Assembly: GCA_963809205.1 (NCBI GenBank)
Contig: CAWEIS010000010.1
Coordinates: forward strand, 62,001-126,000
Length of the DNA stretch: 64,000 bases
Direction of reading: 5' to 3'
DNA from: DATLLN01 sp963809205
GTDB lineage: Bacteria; Actinomycetota; Thermoleophilia; Gaiellales; JAICJC01
The first letter of the stretch is position 1. Each line of letters opens with the position of its first letter. Below the pieces are notes generated by a model. It did no database searches and had not been told where the DNA came from. It saw nothing but the letters and a program-made list of their open reading frames with translations. Shown piece by piece: positions 38,549 to 47,830 of the stretch. The translations under genes were made by a program, and so were the position numbers.

Positions 38549-40398
38549 GCTTCGAGGCCGTCGACGCAGGCACTGGCCGCGTCCGGCTGACCTTCAAGCC
38601 GGAGGGTGGCGAGGTGCGCGTCCCCCAGGGGACGACCGTGTTCGACGCCGCCAGCTGGAACGGCATCGCCATCGACTCGACCTGCGGCGGCCACGGCACG
38701 TGCCGCAAGTGCAAGGTCAAGGTGCTGGACGGCGACGTGCCGGTCGACCGGCTCGACCCGCGCGCGTTCCAGCCGGACGAGCTGCGCGACGGCTGGCGGC
38801 TGGCCTGCCGGGCGATCGCTCGCGACGACCTGCAGATCGAGGTGCCGCCGCTGCAGACGCGGCCCAAGGCGGCGCTGGTCGGCGTCGGCCGCCACGTGAT
38901 CCTCCGCCCGGCCGTGCAGAAGCGCTACCTGGAGCTGGAGGAGCCGACGCTGGAGGATCAGACGTCCGATCTCGAGCGGGTGCTGGCCGCCATCGACGAC
39001 CTGGAGCTGCGGGTTGAGCTGACGGCGGTGCGGCGGCTCGGGCAGGTGCTGCGCTCGTCGGACTTCAAGGTGACCGCGGTGATCTGCGACGACGTGCTGA
39101 TCGATGTGGAGGCGGGCGATACGACCGAGCGGCGGTTCGCGATCGCCTTCGACCTGGGGACGACGACCGTGGTGGCTACGTTGCTCGACCTGTCGACCGG
39201 CCAGCCGGTCGCCGTGCGCTCGATGCTGAACCGCCAACAGCCGTTCGGCGCCGACGTGATCTCGCGGGTCTCGGCGACGATGACCGACCCGGACGCGCTG
39301 GAGATGCTGCAGACCCGCGCCCACGAGACCCTCAACCAGCTGACCACCGAGGTCTGCGAGGAGGCGTCGGTCGACCCGGCCGAGGTCTACGAGATCGTCC
39401 TCTGCGGCAACGTCACGATGACCCAGATCGCGCTCGGCATCGACCCCGAGCCGCTGTCGATGGCGCCGTTCATCATCACGGCGCGGACGCTCCCGCCGGC
39501 CACCGCGCTCGACTTCGGCGTTCACGTCAACCCGCGGGCGCCGGCCGCCGTGATGCCGGCGCTGGGCGCGTACGTGGGCGGCGACATCGTCGCCGGGATG
39601 CTTGCCACCGGGCTGACGCGCGACCGGCGGCTGCGGCTGTTCATCGACGTCGGCACGAACTCCGAGATCGCCCTCGGCTCGAGCGAGCGCGTGCTGGCGA
39701 CGGCCGCTCCAGCGGGCCCGGCGTTCGAGGCCGCCCAGATCCGCTGCGGCATGCGCGCAGCCGAGGGGGCGATCGAGGGCGTCGCCGTCGACGGCGACCA
39801 GCTGAAGCTGGAGGTGATCGGCGACACCGATCCGGTCGGCATGTGCGGCTCCGGGCTGGTCGACGCCGTCGCCCAGCTGGTGGCGGCCGGGCTGATCGAC
39901 CACTCGGGCCGCTACATCCCGGACGAGCAGGCCGCCGAGGAGCATCCCGGGCTGGCGAAGCGGCTAGTGCGGATCGGCGAGGAGCGGGTCTTCGTCCTGG
40001 CCTGGCGCGGCGACGACCCGGCGAACTCCGTCTACCTGTCGCAGCGCGATGTCCGCGAGCTGCAGTTCGCCAAGGCGGCCATCGCCACCGGCTGGATGAC
40101 GCTGGTGCAGGAGCTGGGTGTGGACATCGAGGAGATCACCCAGGTGCTGCTGGCCGGCAGCTTCGGCTCGTACCTGTCGGCGTCCAGCGCGGTGCGTATC
40201 GGGCTCGTGCCAAGGCTCGCCCTGCCGCGTATCGTCTCTGCGGGCAACGTGGCGGGCGAGGGAGCCAAAATGGCCGCGCTCTCGCTGCGCGAGCGAGCCG
40301 CAGCGGAGGCCATCCTGGACGAGGTGGAGTACGTCGAGCTCTCCGGCCGGACGGACTTCCAGGACGTGTTCATCGACCAGCTGGCGTTCCCGGGATGA
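38545..40398 (+). CDS. Corrinoid-activation 2Fe-2S / ASKHA ATPase (RACo-type)
   Basis: 617 aa reductive activator that returns inactive Co(II) to Co(I) with ATP hydrolysis. The N-terminal plant-type 2Fe-2S domain has STCGGHGTCRKCKV (about residues 43-56) and the distal Cys in LACRA (about 89). The DUF4445/ASKHA domain has IAFDLGTTTVVATL (about 205), YEIVLCGNVTMTQI, LRLFIDVGTNSEIAL and the ADP-phosphate motif VLLAGSFGSYL. Starts at GTG 38545 overlapping the methyltransferase stop. Its presence implies that the corrinoid protein turns over in vivo and is oxidised at times, as expected in a possibly aerobic host. Confidence 0.93.
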   Translation: MSFEAVDAGTGRVRLTFKPEGGEVRVPQGTTVFDAASWNGIAIDSTCGGHGTCRKCKVKVLDGDVPVDRLDPRAFQPDELRDGWRLACRAIARDDLQIEVPPLQTRPKAALVGVGRHVILRPAVQKRYLELEEPTLEDQTSDLERVLAAIDDLELRVELTAVRRLGQVLRSSDFKVTAVICDDVLIDVEAGDTTERRFAIAFDLGTTTVVATLLDLSTGQPVAVRSMLNRQQPFGADVISRVSATMTDPDALEMLQTRAHETLNQLTTEVCEEASVDPAEVYEIVLCGNVTMTQIALGIDPEPLSMAPFIITARTLPPATALDFGVHVNPRAPAAVMPALGAYVGGDIVAGMLATGLTRDRRLRLFIDVGTNSEIALGSSERVLATAAPAGPAFEAAQIRCGMRAAEGAIEGVAVDGDQLKLEVIGDTDPVGMCGSGLVDAVAQLVAAGLIDHSGRYIPDEQAAEEHPGLAKRLVRIGEERVFVLAWRGDDPANSVYLSQRDVRELQFAKAAIATGWMTLVQELGVDIEEITQVLLAGSFGSYLSASSAVRIGLVPRLALPRIVSAGNVAGEGAKMAALSLRERAAAEAILDEVEYVELSGRTDFQDVFIDQLAFPG

Positions 40399-40985
40399 GG
40401 GTCGCGGTCGTCGCCTGTGGGGCAATCGCCTTGCACGTCGGCGAGATCGCCGAGCGGCGCGGCTGGCAGGTCGACGTCCACCCGCTGCCGCCGGAGCTGC
40501 ACAACCGGCCGGAGCGGATCGCGCCGCGGGTCGCCGAGCTGATCGACCGGCTGGAGGCCGGCTACGACCGGGTCGTCGTCGGCTACGCCGACTGCGGCAC
40601 CTTCGGGGCGCTGGACGCCGAGCTGGAGGCGCGGGACATCCCCCGCCTGGCGGGTATGCACTGCTACGACGTGTTCGGCAGCGATGAGGTGCGCCAGGCG
40701 ATGGAGCACGAGCCGGGCACGTACTTCCTGACGGACTTTCTGGCCCGCAGCTTCGACCGGACGGTGTGGCGATCGCTGGGGCTTGACCGGCATCCTGACC
40801 TCCGTGATGCCTACTTCGGCAACTACACGCGCGTCGTGTGGCTGGCGCAGCGCCGCACGCCGGAGCTCGAGGCCGCCGCCCGCCGCGCGGCGGCGATGCT
40901 GGGGCTGCCGCTCGAGGTGGCAGAGGTCGGCGACGCCGGGCTGGAGCGTCAGCTCGAGACCCTGGTCGTGGAGCCGGCCGCATGA
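40395..40985 (+). CDS. DUF1638 protein
   Basis: 196 aa soluble protein. It starts VAVVACGAIALHVGEIAERRGW and continues with VDVHPLPPELHNRPERI, VVVGYADCGTFGALDAELEA and RLAGMHCYDVFGSDE. The CGA, HxxPPxLHN, YxDCG and HCYD motifs match DUF1638, a family found next to MttB-type methyltransferases in archaea and bacteria. Conserved Cys and His residues suggest metal or corrinoid binding, but the function is unknown. Coupled both sides by ATGA overlaps, so it is an integral member of the operon. Confidence 0.88.
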   Translation: MRVAVVACGAIALHVGEIAERRGWQVDVHPLPPELHNRPERIAPRVAELIDRLEAGYDRVVVGYADCGTFGALDAELEARDIPRLAGMHCYDVFGSDEVRQAMEHEPGTYFLTDFLARSFDRTVWRSLGLDRHPDLRDAYFGNYTRVVWLAQRRTPELEAAARRAAAMLGLPLEVAEVGDAGLERQLETLVVEPAA

Positions 40986-42088
40986 CCCGGGCCGCCCTGC
41001 TGCCCGCCGCCGGGACGCCGCTGCGCGTGGTCGACCTCGAGCTGGCGCCGCCCGGCCCCGACGAGGTGCAGGTGCGGCTGCATGCCAGCGGCGTCTGCTC
41101 CGACGACCTCAACGTGCTCGACGGCACGGTCGACGTCCCCTCGCCGCTCGTCCCCGGGCACGAGGGCGCGGGCGTGGTGGAGGCGCTGGGCGAGGGCGTC
41201 CGCGACCTCGCTGTGGGCGACCACGTCGCCCTGTCCTGGGCACCGTACTGCGGCCACTGCGACGAATGCCTCCGCGAACTGCCGCATCTATGCAGCACCG
41301 CCTGGCCGATGATGCTGCAGGGCGGGTTGCTGGACGGCACGACCCGGCTGTCGTTCGGCGGCGCAGTCGTCCACCACTACTGCTTCCTGTCGTCGTTCAG
41401 CGAGCGCGCCGTCGTCCCCGCCCGCTCGTGCGTGCGCATCCCCGACGACGTCCCGTTCGAGGTCGCGGCGCTGCTCGGCTGCGCCGTCACCAGCGGGGTC
41501 TGCGCCGTCTGGCGCACGGCGCAGGTGCGTCCCGGCGATCGCGTTGCCGTGTTCGGGCTGGGAGGCACCGGGCTCTCGGCGGTGCTCGGCGCCGTCGCCG
41601 CGGGCGCGTCGCAGATCGTCGCGGTGGACGCCCGCCAGAGCCGGCTCGAGCGGGCGCTCGCGCTCGGCGCGTCCGCCGCCCTGCTCTGGGAGGGCGAGCC
41701 GGATGAGGTCGCCATCTCGGTCACCGAGGCGTCCGGCGGCGGCGTCGACTTCGCCTTCGAGACGGCCGGCCGCCCGGCGAACATGCGCGCCGCATTCCTG
41801 TCTACCCGGGCCCGCGGTGCGGCGGTGCTCGCCGGGATCCCCCGCGCGGACGTCGAGCTGCGGCTGCCCGCGCTCTCGATCCCGCGCATGGAGCGCCGTG
41901 TGCTGGGCTCGATCTACGGCTCGGCGCGGCCCGACCACGACTTCCCGCTGATCCTCGACCTGTACCAGCGCGGACGCCTGCCCCTGGAGCAACTGATCTC
42001 CCATCGGCTGCCGCTCGAGCAGGTGGGCGATGCGGTCGACGCCGTCCGCTCCGGCGAGGCGACGCGCGCTGTGCTCCAGCTCGCCTGA
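40982..42088 (+). CDS. Zn-dependent alcohol dehydrogenase (class III-like MDR)
   Basis: 368 aa medium-chain dehydrogenase. Catalytic-zinc ligands in SGVCSDDLNV (Cys, about residue 37), PGHEGAGVVEALG (His-Glu, about 60) and the later Cys in LLGCAVTSG. The structural-zinc lobe is complete: four Cys in PYCGHCDECLRELPHLC (about 88-104). NAD-binding motif VFGLGGTGLSAVLGAVAAGA (about 185). Last gene of the methyltransferase operon. It might oxidise formaldehyde (as a thiol adduct) or an amino alcohol released from the substrate; both are inference. Confidence 0.88.
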   Translation: MTRAALLPAAGTPLRVVDLELAPPGPDEVQVRLHASGVCSDDLNVLDGTVDVPSPLVPGHEGAGVVEALGEGVRDLAVGDHVALSWAPYCGHCDECLRELPHLCSTAWPMMLQGGLLDGTTRLSFGGAVVHHYCFLSSFSERAVVPARSCVRIPDDVPFEVAALLGCAVTSGVCAVWRTAQVRPGDRVAVFGLGGTGLSAVLGAVAAGASQIVAVDARQSRLERALALGASAALLWEGEPDEVAISVTEASGGGVDFAFETAGRPANMRAAFLSTRARGAAVLAGIPRADVELRLPALSIPRMERRVLGSIYGSARPDHDFPLILDLYQRGRLPLEQLISHRLPLEQVGDAVDAVRSGEATRAVLQLA

Positions 42089-42110
42089 CGCCGTTGGTGA
42101 TCGCGCCTTC

Positions 42111-42139
42111 TTGACACCCCCGCGGGGAGTCGATAGAGC
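42111..42139 (+). promoter_or_regulatory. Sigma-70-type promoter of the secreted protein gene
   Basis: TTGACA at 42111-42116 and TAGAGC at 42134-42139 with an optimal 17-base spacer, about 45 bases before ATG 42184. This is the best consensus promoter in the window. It separates the secreted-protein gene from the operon upstream. Confidence 0.65.
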
Positions 42140-42183
42140 TTTCCGCGTCTCTGTTGTCGTGAGCGGACCATGGGGGGATCAGC

Positions 42184-43857
42184 ATGAAATCGCCACGTGT
42201 AGCCGGCGTCGTCCGATGGTGCATCTCGGGGGTGGTGGTGGCCGGCGCGCTCGCTGTGGTGACGGCGTCCGCCCCGGCCGATACGGGGCCGGTGCCGCTC
42301 CAGCCGGCTCCGGCGGGCATGCTCGATTGCAACGGGTTCAGCCCGGTCCAGCAGCCGGTGCACCACACCGCTGCCTGCAGCGACCCGCGTGGCTTCGAGG
42401 GCGGCAGGCCGACGCGGTTCGAGGACAACGGCCGCTACGTCGGCCACGATGAGCCGATCATCAAGTTCATCTCCAGCCGGCACGGGTCGGGGAACGACGT
42501 CACGTGGAACGAGCAGCTGCCGCGCGATCCATCGCAGCAGCCCACCGTGTCCACGCCGGGGAAGGACGTCACCAACTGGTTCGAGCTGTCGGTGGCCCCG
42601 TGGTTCAGTATGGCGCTGTGCAACTCGCACTCGTTCCCGCTGAACCCGTGCACGCCGATGAGCGATTCCAACGCGCCGCACCACCCGCCGACGTTCGATC
42701 AGGGTGGCGGTGGAAGCTCGTTCCTCGAGGTGCAGTTCTACGCGCCGGGGTTTGCGCCGTTTGGCGACTCGATCTCGTGCGACAACCAGCACTGGTGCGC
42801 CTCGCTGCATATCAACGACCTGGAGTGCACGGCCGGCTTCGTGCACTGCAACGCCAACTGCATCGAGCCCACCAACTTCGCCTTCATCCAGGACAACGGG
42901 GTTCCGACAGGGCCGGCGGGCCCGCAGGAGGCAACCGCGGACAGCTTCACCCCGGACTCGCATACGCTGATGATGAACCCGGGCGACCGGCTGCGGGTGC
43001 ACATCTTCAACTCGCGGCTTCCCGACGGGAGGCACGCGCTGAAGGTGGACATCGTCGACCTGACCGCGGGCACCCACGGCTGGATGGTGGCGTCCGCGGC
43101 AAACGGGTTCGCGCAGACGCGGATGTCGGACTGCAGCGGCATCCCGTTCAACTACCAGCCGGAGTACGACACGGCGAAGCCCCAGAACATCATTCCCTGG
43201 GCGGCGCTCGAGACGAACATCTCGACACAGTTCGAGATCGGGCATTTCGAGCCGTGCCGGGACGTGCTGAACCCGATGCCGTTCTCCACGGGGCTGTCCT
43301 TCACCGATACCGTGTGGCAGGACTGCACGGGGCCGTACGAGAACGCCGCTCCGCCCGATGGCGGCAACAACCCTGAGCAGGGCGATGCCCCGTGCTACCC
43401 GAAGGGGTTCACGCATCACGGCCACGCACCGCCGAACCTGGTCTCCGGCTGTGCGCTGTTCTTCACCCAGAACGGCGACCTCGACTTCGACGGGACGTCG
43501 TACTGGCCCGACTGGCCGGCCCGGCTGACGCCCGGCCCGTTCCCGTCGCCGTTCCTGCAGCAGCAGCCGACGACCGGGGGGAACCGCTACGAGCAGATCC
43601 AGTTCCAGACCAACGCACCGGCCAGCGAGGCGAGCTGCCAGCCGACCGGGCAGGGCTGCGCTGTCCCGCCGCCGGGCGGCCCCGGGCACTTCTACCCGTA
43701 CTGGACGCAGGCGCGCGTGAACGGCCTCTGCGTCTGGGAGTTCGGGCAGATGCGCAACGGCCGGACATTCGGCGGCACCGCGCAGTACGGCGGCCCGTCC
43801 GCCTACTTCTTCGGCAACCTCGAGGGGCCGATCATGGCGAACCCGAGCTGCGCATAG
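42184..43857 (+). CDS. Secreted Cys-rich protein of unknown function
   Basis: 557 aa with an N-terminal Sec signal (KSPRVAGVVRWCISGVVVAGALAVVTASAPA, cleavage near residue 35). The mature part has about 18 cysteines, many in C-x(5-10)-C spacing (SCDNQHWCAS, HCNANCIEP, SCQPTGQGCAVP), fitting a disulfide-stabilised extracellular protein. Other features are aromatic-rich segments such as WFELSVAPWFSMALCNSHSF and a GDRLRVHIFNSRL stretch. A GGGGGG site lies before ATG 42184. Similar large secreted proteins occur in actinobacteria, but I know of no assigned function. Its last 55 bases overlap the convergent SDR gene. Confidence 0.8.
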   Translation: MKSPRVAGVVRWCISGVVVAGALAVVTASAPADTGPVPLQPAPAGMLDCNGFSPVQQPVHHTAACSDPRGFEGGRPTRFEDNGRYVGHDEPIIKFISSRHGSGNDVTWNEQLPRDPSQQPTVSTPGKDVTNWFELSVAPWFSMALCNSHSFPLNPCTPMSDSNAPHHPPTFDQGGGGSSFLEVQFYAPGFAPFGDSISCDNQHWCASLHINDLECTAGFVHCNANCIEPTNFAFIQDNGVPTGPAGPQEATADSFTPDSHTLMMNPGDRLRVHIFNSRLPDGRHALKVDIVDLTAGTHGWMVASAANGFAQTRMSDCSGIPFNYQPEYDTAKPQNIIPWAALETNISTQFEIGHFEPCRDVLNPMPFSTGLSFTDTVWQDCTGPYENAAPPDGGNNPEQGDAPCYPKGFTHHGHAPPNLVSGCALFFTQNGDLDFDGTSYWPDWPARLTPGPFPSPFLQQQPTTGGNRYEQIQFQTNAPASEASCQPTGQGCAVPPPGGPGHFYPYWTQARVNGLCVWEFGQMRNGRTFGGTAQYGGPSAYFFGNLEGPIMANPSCA

Positions 43858-44606
43858 CTCATCGAGATGGGGGCGGCGGGGCCGTGAAAGCTCCCGCCGC
43901 CCCACGTCTTGCCGGCCAGGAAACCGCCGTCGACGGGCAGCGCGACGCCCGAGATGTGACGGGCGCCGTCGCCCGCCAGGAAGACGACGACGTCGGCGAC
44001 ATCGGCCGGGTCGGCGGCCCGCCCCAGCGGGGCGACGTCTGCCAGTCCGTCGACGAACGCCCGGTCGGCGAAGTACGCCTCCGTCAGCGGCGTGCGCACC
44101 AGCCCGGGGCAGACCGCGTTCACGCGTACGCCGCGGGGCCCCAGGTCGAGCGCCATCGCCCGGGTCAGGCCGAGGATGCCGGCCTTGCTCGCGCAGTAGG
44201 CGGCGCGCGACGGGTCGGCGGCCAGCGCGGACGTCGACGCGACGTTGACGATCGAGCCGCCGCCGGCCTCGGACATCACCCGGGCCGCCGCCTGCGAGCA
44301 GTGGAACGTCCCGCCGAGGTTGACGTCGATCACGCGCTGCCACTCCTCGGCGCTCAGGTCGAGCACGGGGGCGATCTCGCGGATGCCGGCGCAGTTGACC
44401 AGCACGTCGATCCGGCCGCGCTCCCCGGCGATCTCCCGGAACGCCGTCGCGACCGCGGCATGGTCGCGGACATCCAGCCGCCGTCCGCCGCCCTCGAGGT
44501 CGATCCGCTCCACGGTTGCGCCGTGCGCCCCCAGCCGTTCGGCGACGGCCGCGCCCAGGCCGCCCGCTGCGCCGGTGACCACCGCGACGCGGCCGTCGAG
44601 CGTCAC
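43803..44606 (-). CDS. SDR family oxidoreductase
   Basis: 267 aa NAD(P)-dependent short-chain dehydrogenase. Cofactor motif VVTGAAGGLGAAVAERLG (residues 9-26), LVNCAGI (about 83), catalytic Ser in NVASTSALAA (about 133) and Tyr-x3-Lys in YCASKAG (about 146). The usual C-terminus GVALPVDGGFLAG is reached at about residue 233, but the frame continues 34 residues further into the 3' end of the convergent secreted-protein gene. GTG 44606 overlaps the GntR stop (GTGA). Substrate unknown; it may handle an aldehyde or hydroxyl intermediate of the divergent catabolic operon. Confidence 0.88.
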   Translation of the reverse strand: MTLDGRVAVVTGAAGGLGAAVAERLGAHGATVERIDLEGGGRRLDVRDHAAVATAFREIAGERGRIDVLVNCAGIREIAPVLDLSAEEWQRVIDVNLGGTFHCSQAAARVMSEAGGGSIVNVASTSALAADPSRAAYCASKAGILGLTRAMALDLGPRGVRVNAVCPGLVRTPLTEAYFADRAFVDGLADVAPLGRAADPADVADVVVFLAGDGARHISGVALPVDGGFLAGKTWGGGSFHGPAAPISMSYAQLGFAMIGPSRLPKK

Positions 44607-45247
44607 AGCGCCGCCCGCATCTCGTCGGCGAACGCCCGGACGTGGGCCTCGGCAATCGACCGCGCCGCGGACGCATTGCCTTCGCGGATCGCGGCCAGCA
44701 GGTCGCGGTGCTCGCGCATCCGGTCGCGCAGGGGCGGCAGCCGGTCCCACGTCAGGTGCCAGATCCGCAGCGACATGTTCAGGTAGCGGTCGAGGTCCTG
44801 TGCGAGGTAGGGGTTGCGCGAGCAGCGGTACACGAACCGGTGCACCTGCGCGTCCAGCTCGATCAGCGAGCGCTGGCTGGGCTCCGCCGCATCCAGCGCG
44901 GCGATCAGCGCCGCCGCCTCCTCGCGGTCGGCGGCGTCGGCCAGCTCCGCGGCGCGCTCTGCGGCATGCGCCTCCAGCTGCACGCGGACGTCCGTGATGT
45001 CGGACAGGCTGGTGATGTTGATCGCCGTGGCGAAGGTGCCGCGGCGCGGGTAGACGACGACCAGCCCCTCCAGCGCCAGCCGGCGGATGGCCTCGCGCAC
45101 GGGGGTGCGGCCGACGCCCAGCTCGCGGGTCAGCGCGTCCTCGTCGATCGGCGCACCGGGCGCGATCTGCAGGTCGACCAGCCGGTCGCGGAGCGCCGCG
45201 TAGGCGCGGTCGGACAGGAGCTCTGAGGGGAGTTGCACGGCGGACAT
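44603..45247 (-). CDS. GntR family (FCD subfamily) transcriptional regulator
   Basis: 214 aa. N-terminal winged HTH: SDRAYAALRDRLVDLQIAPGAPIDEDALTRELGVGRTPVREAIRRL (split across residues 9-55), with the PVREA recognition helix. The C-terminal FCD helical domain carries the metal-site pattern DAQVHRFVYRCSRNPYL and HRDLLAAIREGNASAARSIAEAHV. Start ATG 45247; an upstream ATG at 45284 would place it beyond the putative operator. Divergent from the dimethylglycine-dehydrogenase-like operon and translationally coupled to the SDR, so it most likely controls both directions. Confidence 0.9.
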   Translation of the reverse strand: MSAVQLPSELLSDRAYAALRDRLVDLQIAPGAPIDEDALTRELGVGRTPVREAIRRLALEGLVVVYPRRGTFATAINITSLSDITDVRVQLEAHAAERAAELADAADREEAAALIAALDAAEPSQRSLIELDAQVHRFVYRCSRNPYLAQDLDRYLNMSLRIWHLTWDRLPPLRDRMREHRDLLAAIREGNASAARSIAEAHVRAFADEMRAAL

Positions 45248-45265
45248 CAGTCTGATATACGAGTT

Positions 45266-45276
45266 GTCTACCAGAC
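45266..45276. promoter_or_regulatory. Possible GntR operator in the divergent promoter region
   Basis: GTCT-ACC-AGAC, a short perfect dyad 19 bases from the GntR ATG and 38 bases before the flavoprotein ATG. FCD-type GntR proteins recognise short inverted repeats of this size. A TATATC box on the minus strand (45259-45254) lies 6 bases before the GntR ATG. Confidence 0.45.
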
Positions 45277-45313
45277 GACGGCCCATCCGGCAAGCCGGGA
45301 GACGACACACCAC

Positions 45314-47830
45314 ATGAGCGAACTGCCAAGCACCGCCCGCGCCGTCGTGATCGGCGCAGGCATCGTCGGGAACAGCCTCCTCTACCACCTGTCCGAGCTG
45401 GGTTGGCGCGACCTCGTGCTTCTGGACAAGGGCCCGTTCCCCAACCCCGGCGGCTCGACAGGGCACGCCTCCAACTTCATCTTCCCGGTCGACCATTCCA
45501 AGGAGATGACGGCGCTGACGCTGGACAGCACGCGCCAGTACAAGGATCTCGGTGTGTTCACCGAGAGCGGCGGCCTGGAGGTGGCACGCACCGAGGAGCG
45601 GATGCAGGAGCTCCACCGGCGGATGTCCTCGGGCCATGCCTGGGGCGTCGACAACATCGCCATGGTGACGCCCGCCGAGATCAGGGAGATGGTGCCGTTC
45701 ATCGACGAGTCGATCCTGGTCGGCGGCTTCTCGTCGCCCGGCGTCGGCGTCGTCGACTCGCTGCGCGCGGGCACGATCATGCGCGAGCGCGCGGTCGAGG
45801 CGGGCGCTCTCGCGATGGCCAACACCGAGCTGCTCGGCATCGACGTCGAGCGCGGCCGCGTCCGCCGCGTGCGCACCACCCGCGGCGACATCGAGACCGA
45901 GATCGTGGTCATCGCCTGCGGCGTCTGGAGCCCCGCGGTCGCCGACATGGCCGGCTCGTCGATCCCGCTGACGCCGGCCGTCCACCAGATGATCGACATC
46001 GGCCCAGTGCCGCGGTTCGCCAGCTCGACACGGCACATCGAGTTCCCGATCGTCCGCGACATGGACGCGCTGATGTACGAGCGCCAGGATGGCATCGGCC
46101 TGGAGATCGGGTCGTACGCGCACCGGCCGATACTGCACGACCCCGAGGAGATCCCCTCGATCGAGGCCGCCGCGCTGTCGCCGACGGAGATGCCGTTCAC
46201 GCAGGCCGACTTCGACCAGCAGATGGAGCACGCGCTCGAGCTGATGCCCGAGATCGTCGGCGACGAGTCGGTCGGCGTGAAGTACGCGATCAACGGCCTG
46301 CTCTCGCTGACGCCCGACGGGATGCCGCTGCTGGGCGAGACCCACGAGGTGCGCGGCCTCTGGTCGTGCGCCGCGGTGTGGGTCAAGGAGGGCCCGGGGA
46401 TCGCCAAGTCGGTGGCCGAGTGGATGGTGCACGGCGAGTCCGAGATCGACCTGCACTCCTCGGACATCGCCCGTTTCTGGGAGCACCAGAAGACCCGCGA
46501 GCACGTCCGCGCGCGCACCTCGGAGGGCTTCAACAAGACGTACGGCATCGTCCACCCCGGCGAGCAGTGGGCGTCCAACCGCGACCTGCGGCTGCCGCCC
46601 TTCCACGAGCGCGAGAAGGAGCTGGGCGCGGTGTTCTTCGAGGCCGCGGGCTGGGAGCGGCCGCAGTGGTACGAGTCGAACGCTCCGCTGCTCGAGGAGT
46701 ACGCCGACCGGATCAACACCCGCGAGGCGGAGTGGGACGCCCGCTGGTGGTCGCCGATCATCAACGCCGAGCACCTGGCGATGCGCGACCGCGCCGGCAT
46801 AGTCGACCTCAGCGCCTTCGCCGTGTTCGACATCCAGGGACCGGGCGCGCTGGCCGCCGTCCAGCGTGTGTCGGTGCGGCAGATGGATGTCGCTGTCGGG
46901 CGCGTCGTCTACACGGCGCTGCTCACCCCGGGGGGTGGCTTCCGCTCCGACCTGACGATCATGCGGCTGGCCGACGAGACGTTTCGCGTCGTCACCGGCG
47001 GCGCGCACGGCGCGGCCGATCGCAAGTGGTTCATCGACAACCTGCCCGAGGACGGCTCGGCGCAGCTGACGGACGTCACGTCGGCCTGGACGACGCTCGG
47101 GCTCTGGGGGCCGCGGGCGCGTGACATCCTGTCCTCGGTGACCCGCGACGACATCTCGCATGAGGGCTTCCGGTTCGGAACCTGCCGGACGATCGAGATC
47201 GGCTCGCTGCGAGCGCTGGCATCGCGCATCTCCTACGTCGGCGATCTCGGATGGGAGCTCTACGTGCCGATCGAGCAGGGTCGCCGCCTGTGGGACACGC
47301 TCTGGGAGGCGGGCCGGCCGCACGGCATCGCCCCGGTGGGCATCGGCGTCTACGGGACGACCGGGCGGCTCGAGAAGTGCTACCGCGCCTACGGCTTCGA
47401 GCTGGAGAGCGAGTACAACGTGTGCGAGGCCGGCATGGCCGGGCCGAACGTCAAGGACGAGGACTTCGTCGGCCGGGAGGCGCACCTGCGCCACCGAGAC
47501 GAGGAGCCCGCCGCCGTGCTGTGCACGCTGACCGTCGACGACCACACGTCGGCGTCCGGCGTCAAGCGGTACATGCTCGGTCGCGAGCCGGTGCAGACGC
47601 GCGACGGCCGGCCTCTGACCGACGCGAAGGGTCGCAGGTCGTACGTGACCAGCGCCGGCGCCGGCCCGTCCGTCGGCAAGCACCTGCTGATGGCCTACCT
47701 GCCCCCCGAGCACGCGACGGTGGGCGAGCAGCTGGCGGTCGAGTACCTCAACGAGCGGTACCCGGTGACGGTGGCGGTCGCGGGCTCGACGCCGATCTTC
47801 GATCCCGAGAACGAGCGCATCCGGTCGTGA
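45314..47830 (+). CDS. Dimethylglycine/sarcosine dehydrogenase-like FAD-GcvT fusion protein
   Basis: 838 aa. The N-terminal FAD-binding DAO domain opens with VVIGAGIVGNSLLYHLSELG (residues 10-29); the GGSTGHASNF motif (about 49-58) holds the His that carries covalent FAD in dimethylglycine dehydrogenases. The FAD_DAO_C/linker runs to about 430 (GFNKTYGIVHPGEQW). The C-terminal GcvT folate domain then covers about 440-838 (RAGIVDLSAFAVFDIQGPGA, GDLGWELYVPIEQG). It demethylates an N-methylated amino acid, passing the C1 unit to THF and electrons to Etf, which is encoded next (GTGA overlap). Substrate is probably dimethylglycine or a relative. Confidence 0.88.
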   Translation: MSELPSTARAVVIGAGIVGNSLLYHLSELGWRDLVLLDKGPFPNPGGSTGHASNFIFPVDHSKEMTALTLDSTRQYKDLGVFTESGGLEVARTEERMQELHRRMSSGHAWGVDNIAMVTPAEIREMVPFIDESILVGGFSSPGVGVVDSLRAGTIMRERAVEAGALAMANTELLGIDVERGRVRRVRTTRGDIETEIVVIACGVWSPAVADMAGSSIPLTPAVHQMIDIGPVPRFASSTRHIEFPIVRDMDALMYERQDGIGLEIGSYAHRPILHDPEEIPSIEAAALSPTEMPFTQADFDQQMEHALELMPEIVGDESVGVKYAINGLLSLTPDGMPLLGETHEVRGLWSCAAVWVKEGPGIAKSVAEWMVHGESEIDLHSSDIARFWEHQKTREHVRARTSEGFNKTYGIVHPGEQWASNRDLRLPPFHEREKELGAVFFEAAGWERPQWYESNAPLLEEYADRINTREAEWDARWWSPIINAEHLAMRDRAGIVDLSAFAVFDIQGPGALAAVQRVSVRQMDVAVGRVVYTALLTPGGGFRSDLTIMRLADETFRVVTGGAHGAADRKWFIDNLPEDGSAQLTDVTSAWTTLGLWGPRARDILSSVTRDDISHEGFRFGTCRTIEIGSLRALASRISYVGDLGWELYVPIEQGRRLWDTLWEAGRPHGIAPVGIGVYGTTGRLEKCYRAYGFELESEYNVCEAGMAGPNVKDEDFVGREAHLRHRDEEPAAVLCTLTVDDHTSASGVKRYMLGREPVQTRDGRPLTDAKGRRSYVTSAGAGPSVGKHLLMAYLPPEHATVGEQLAVEYLNERYPVTVAVAGSTPIFDPENERIRS

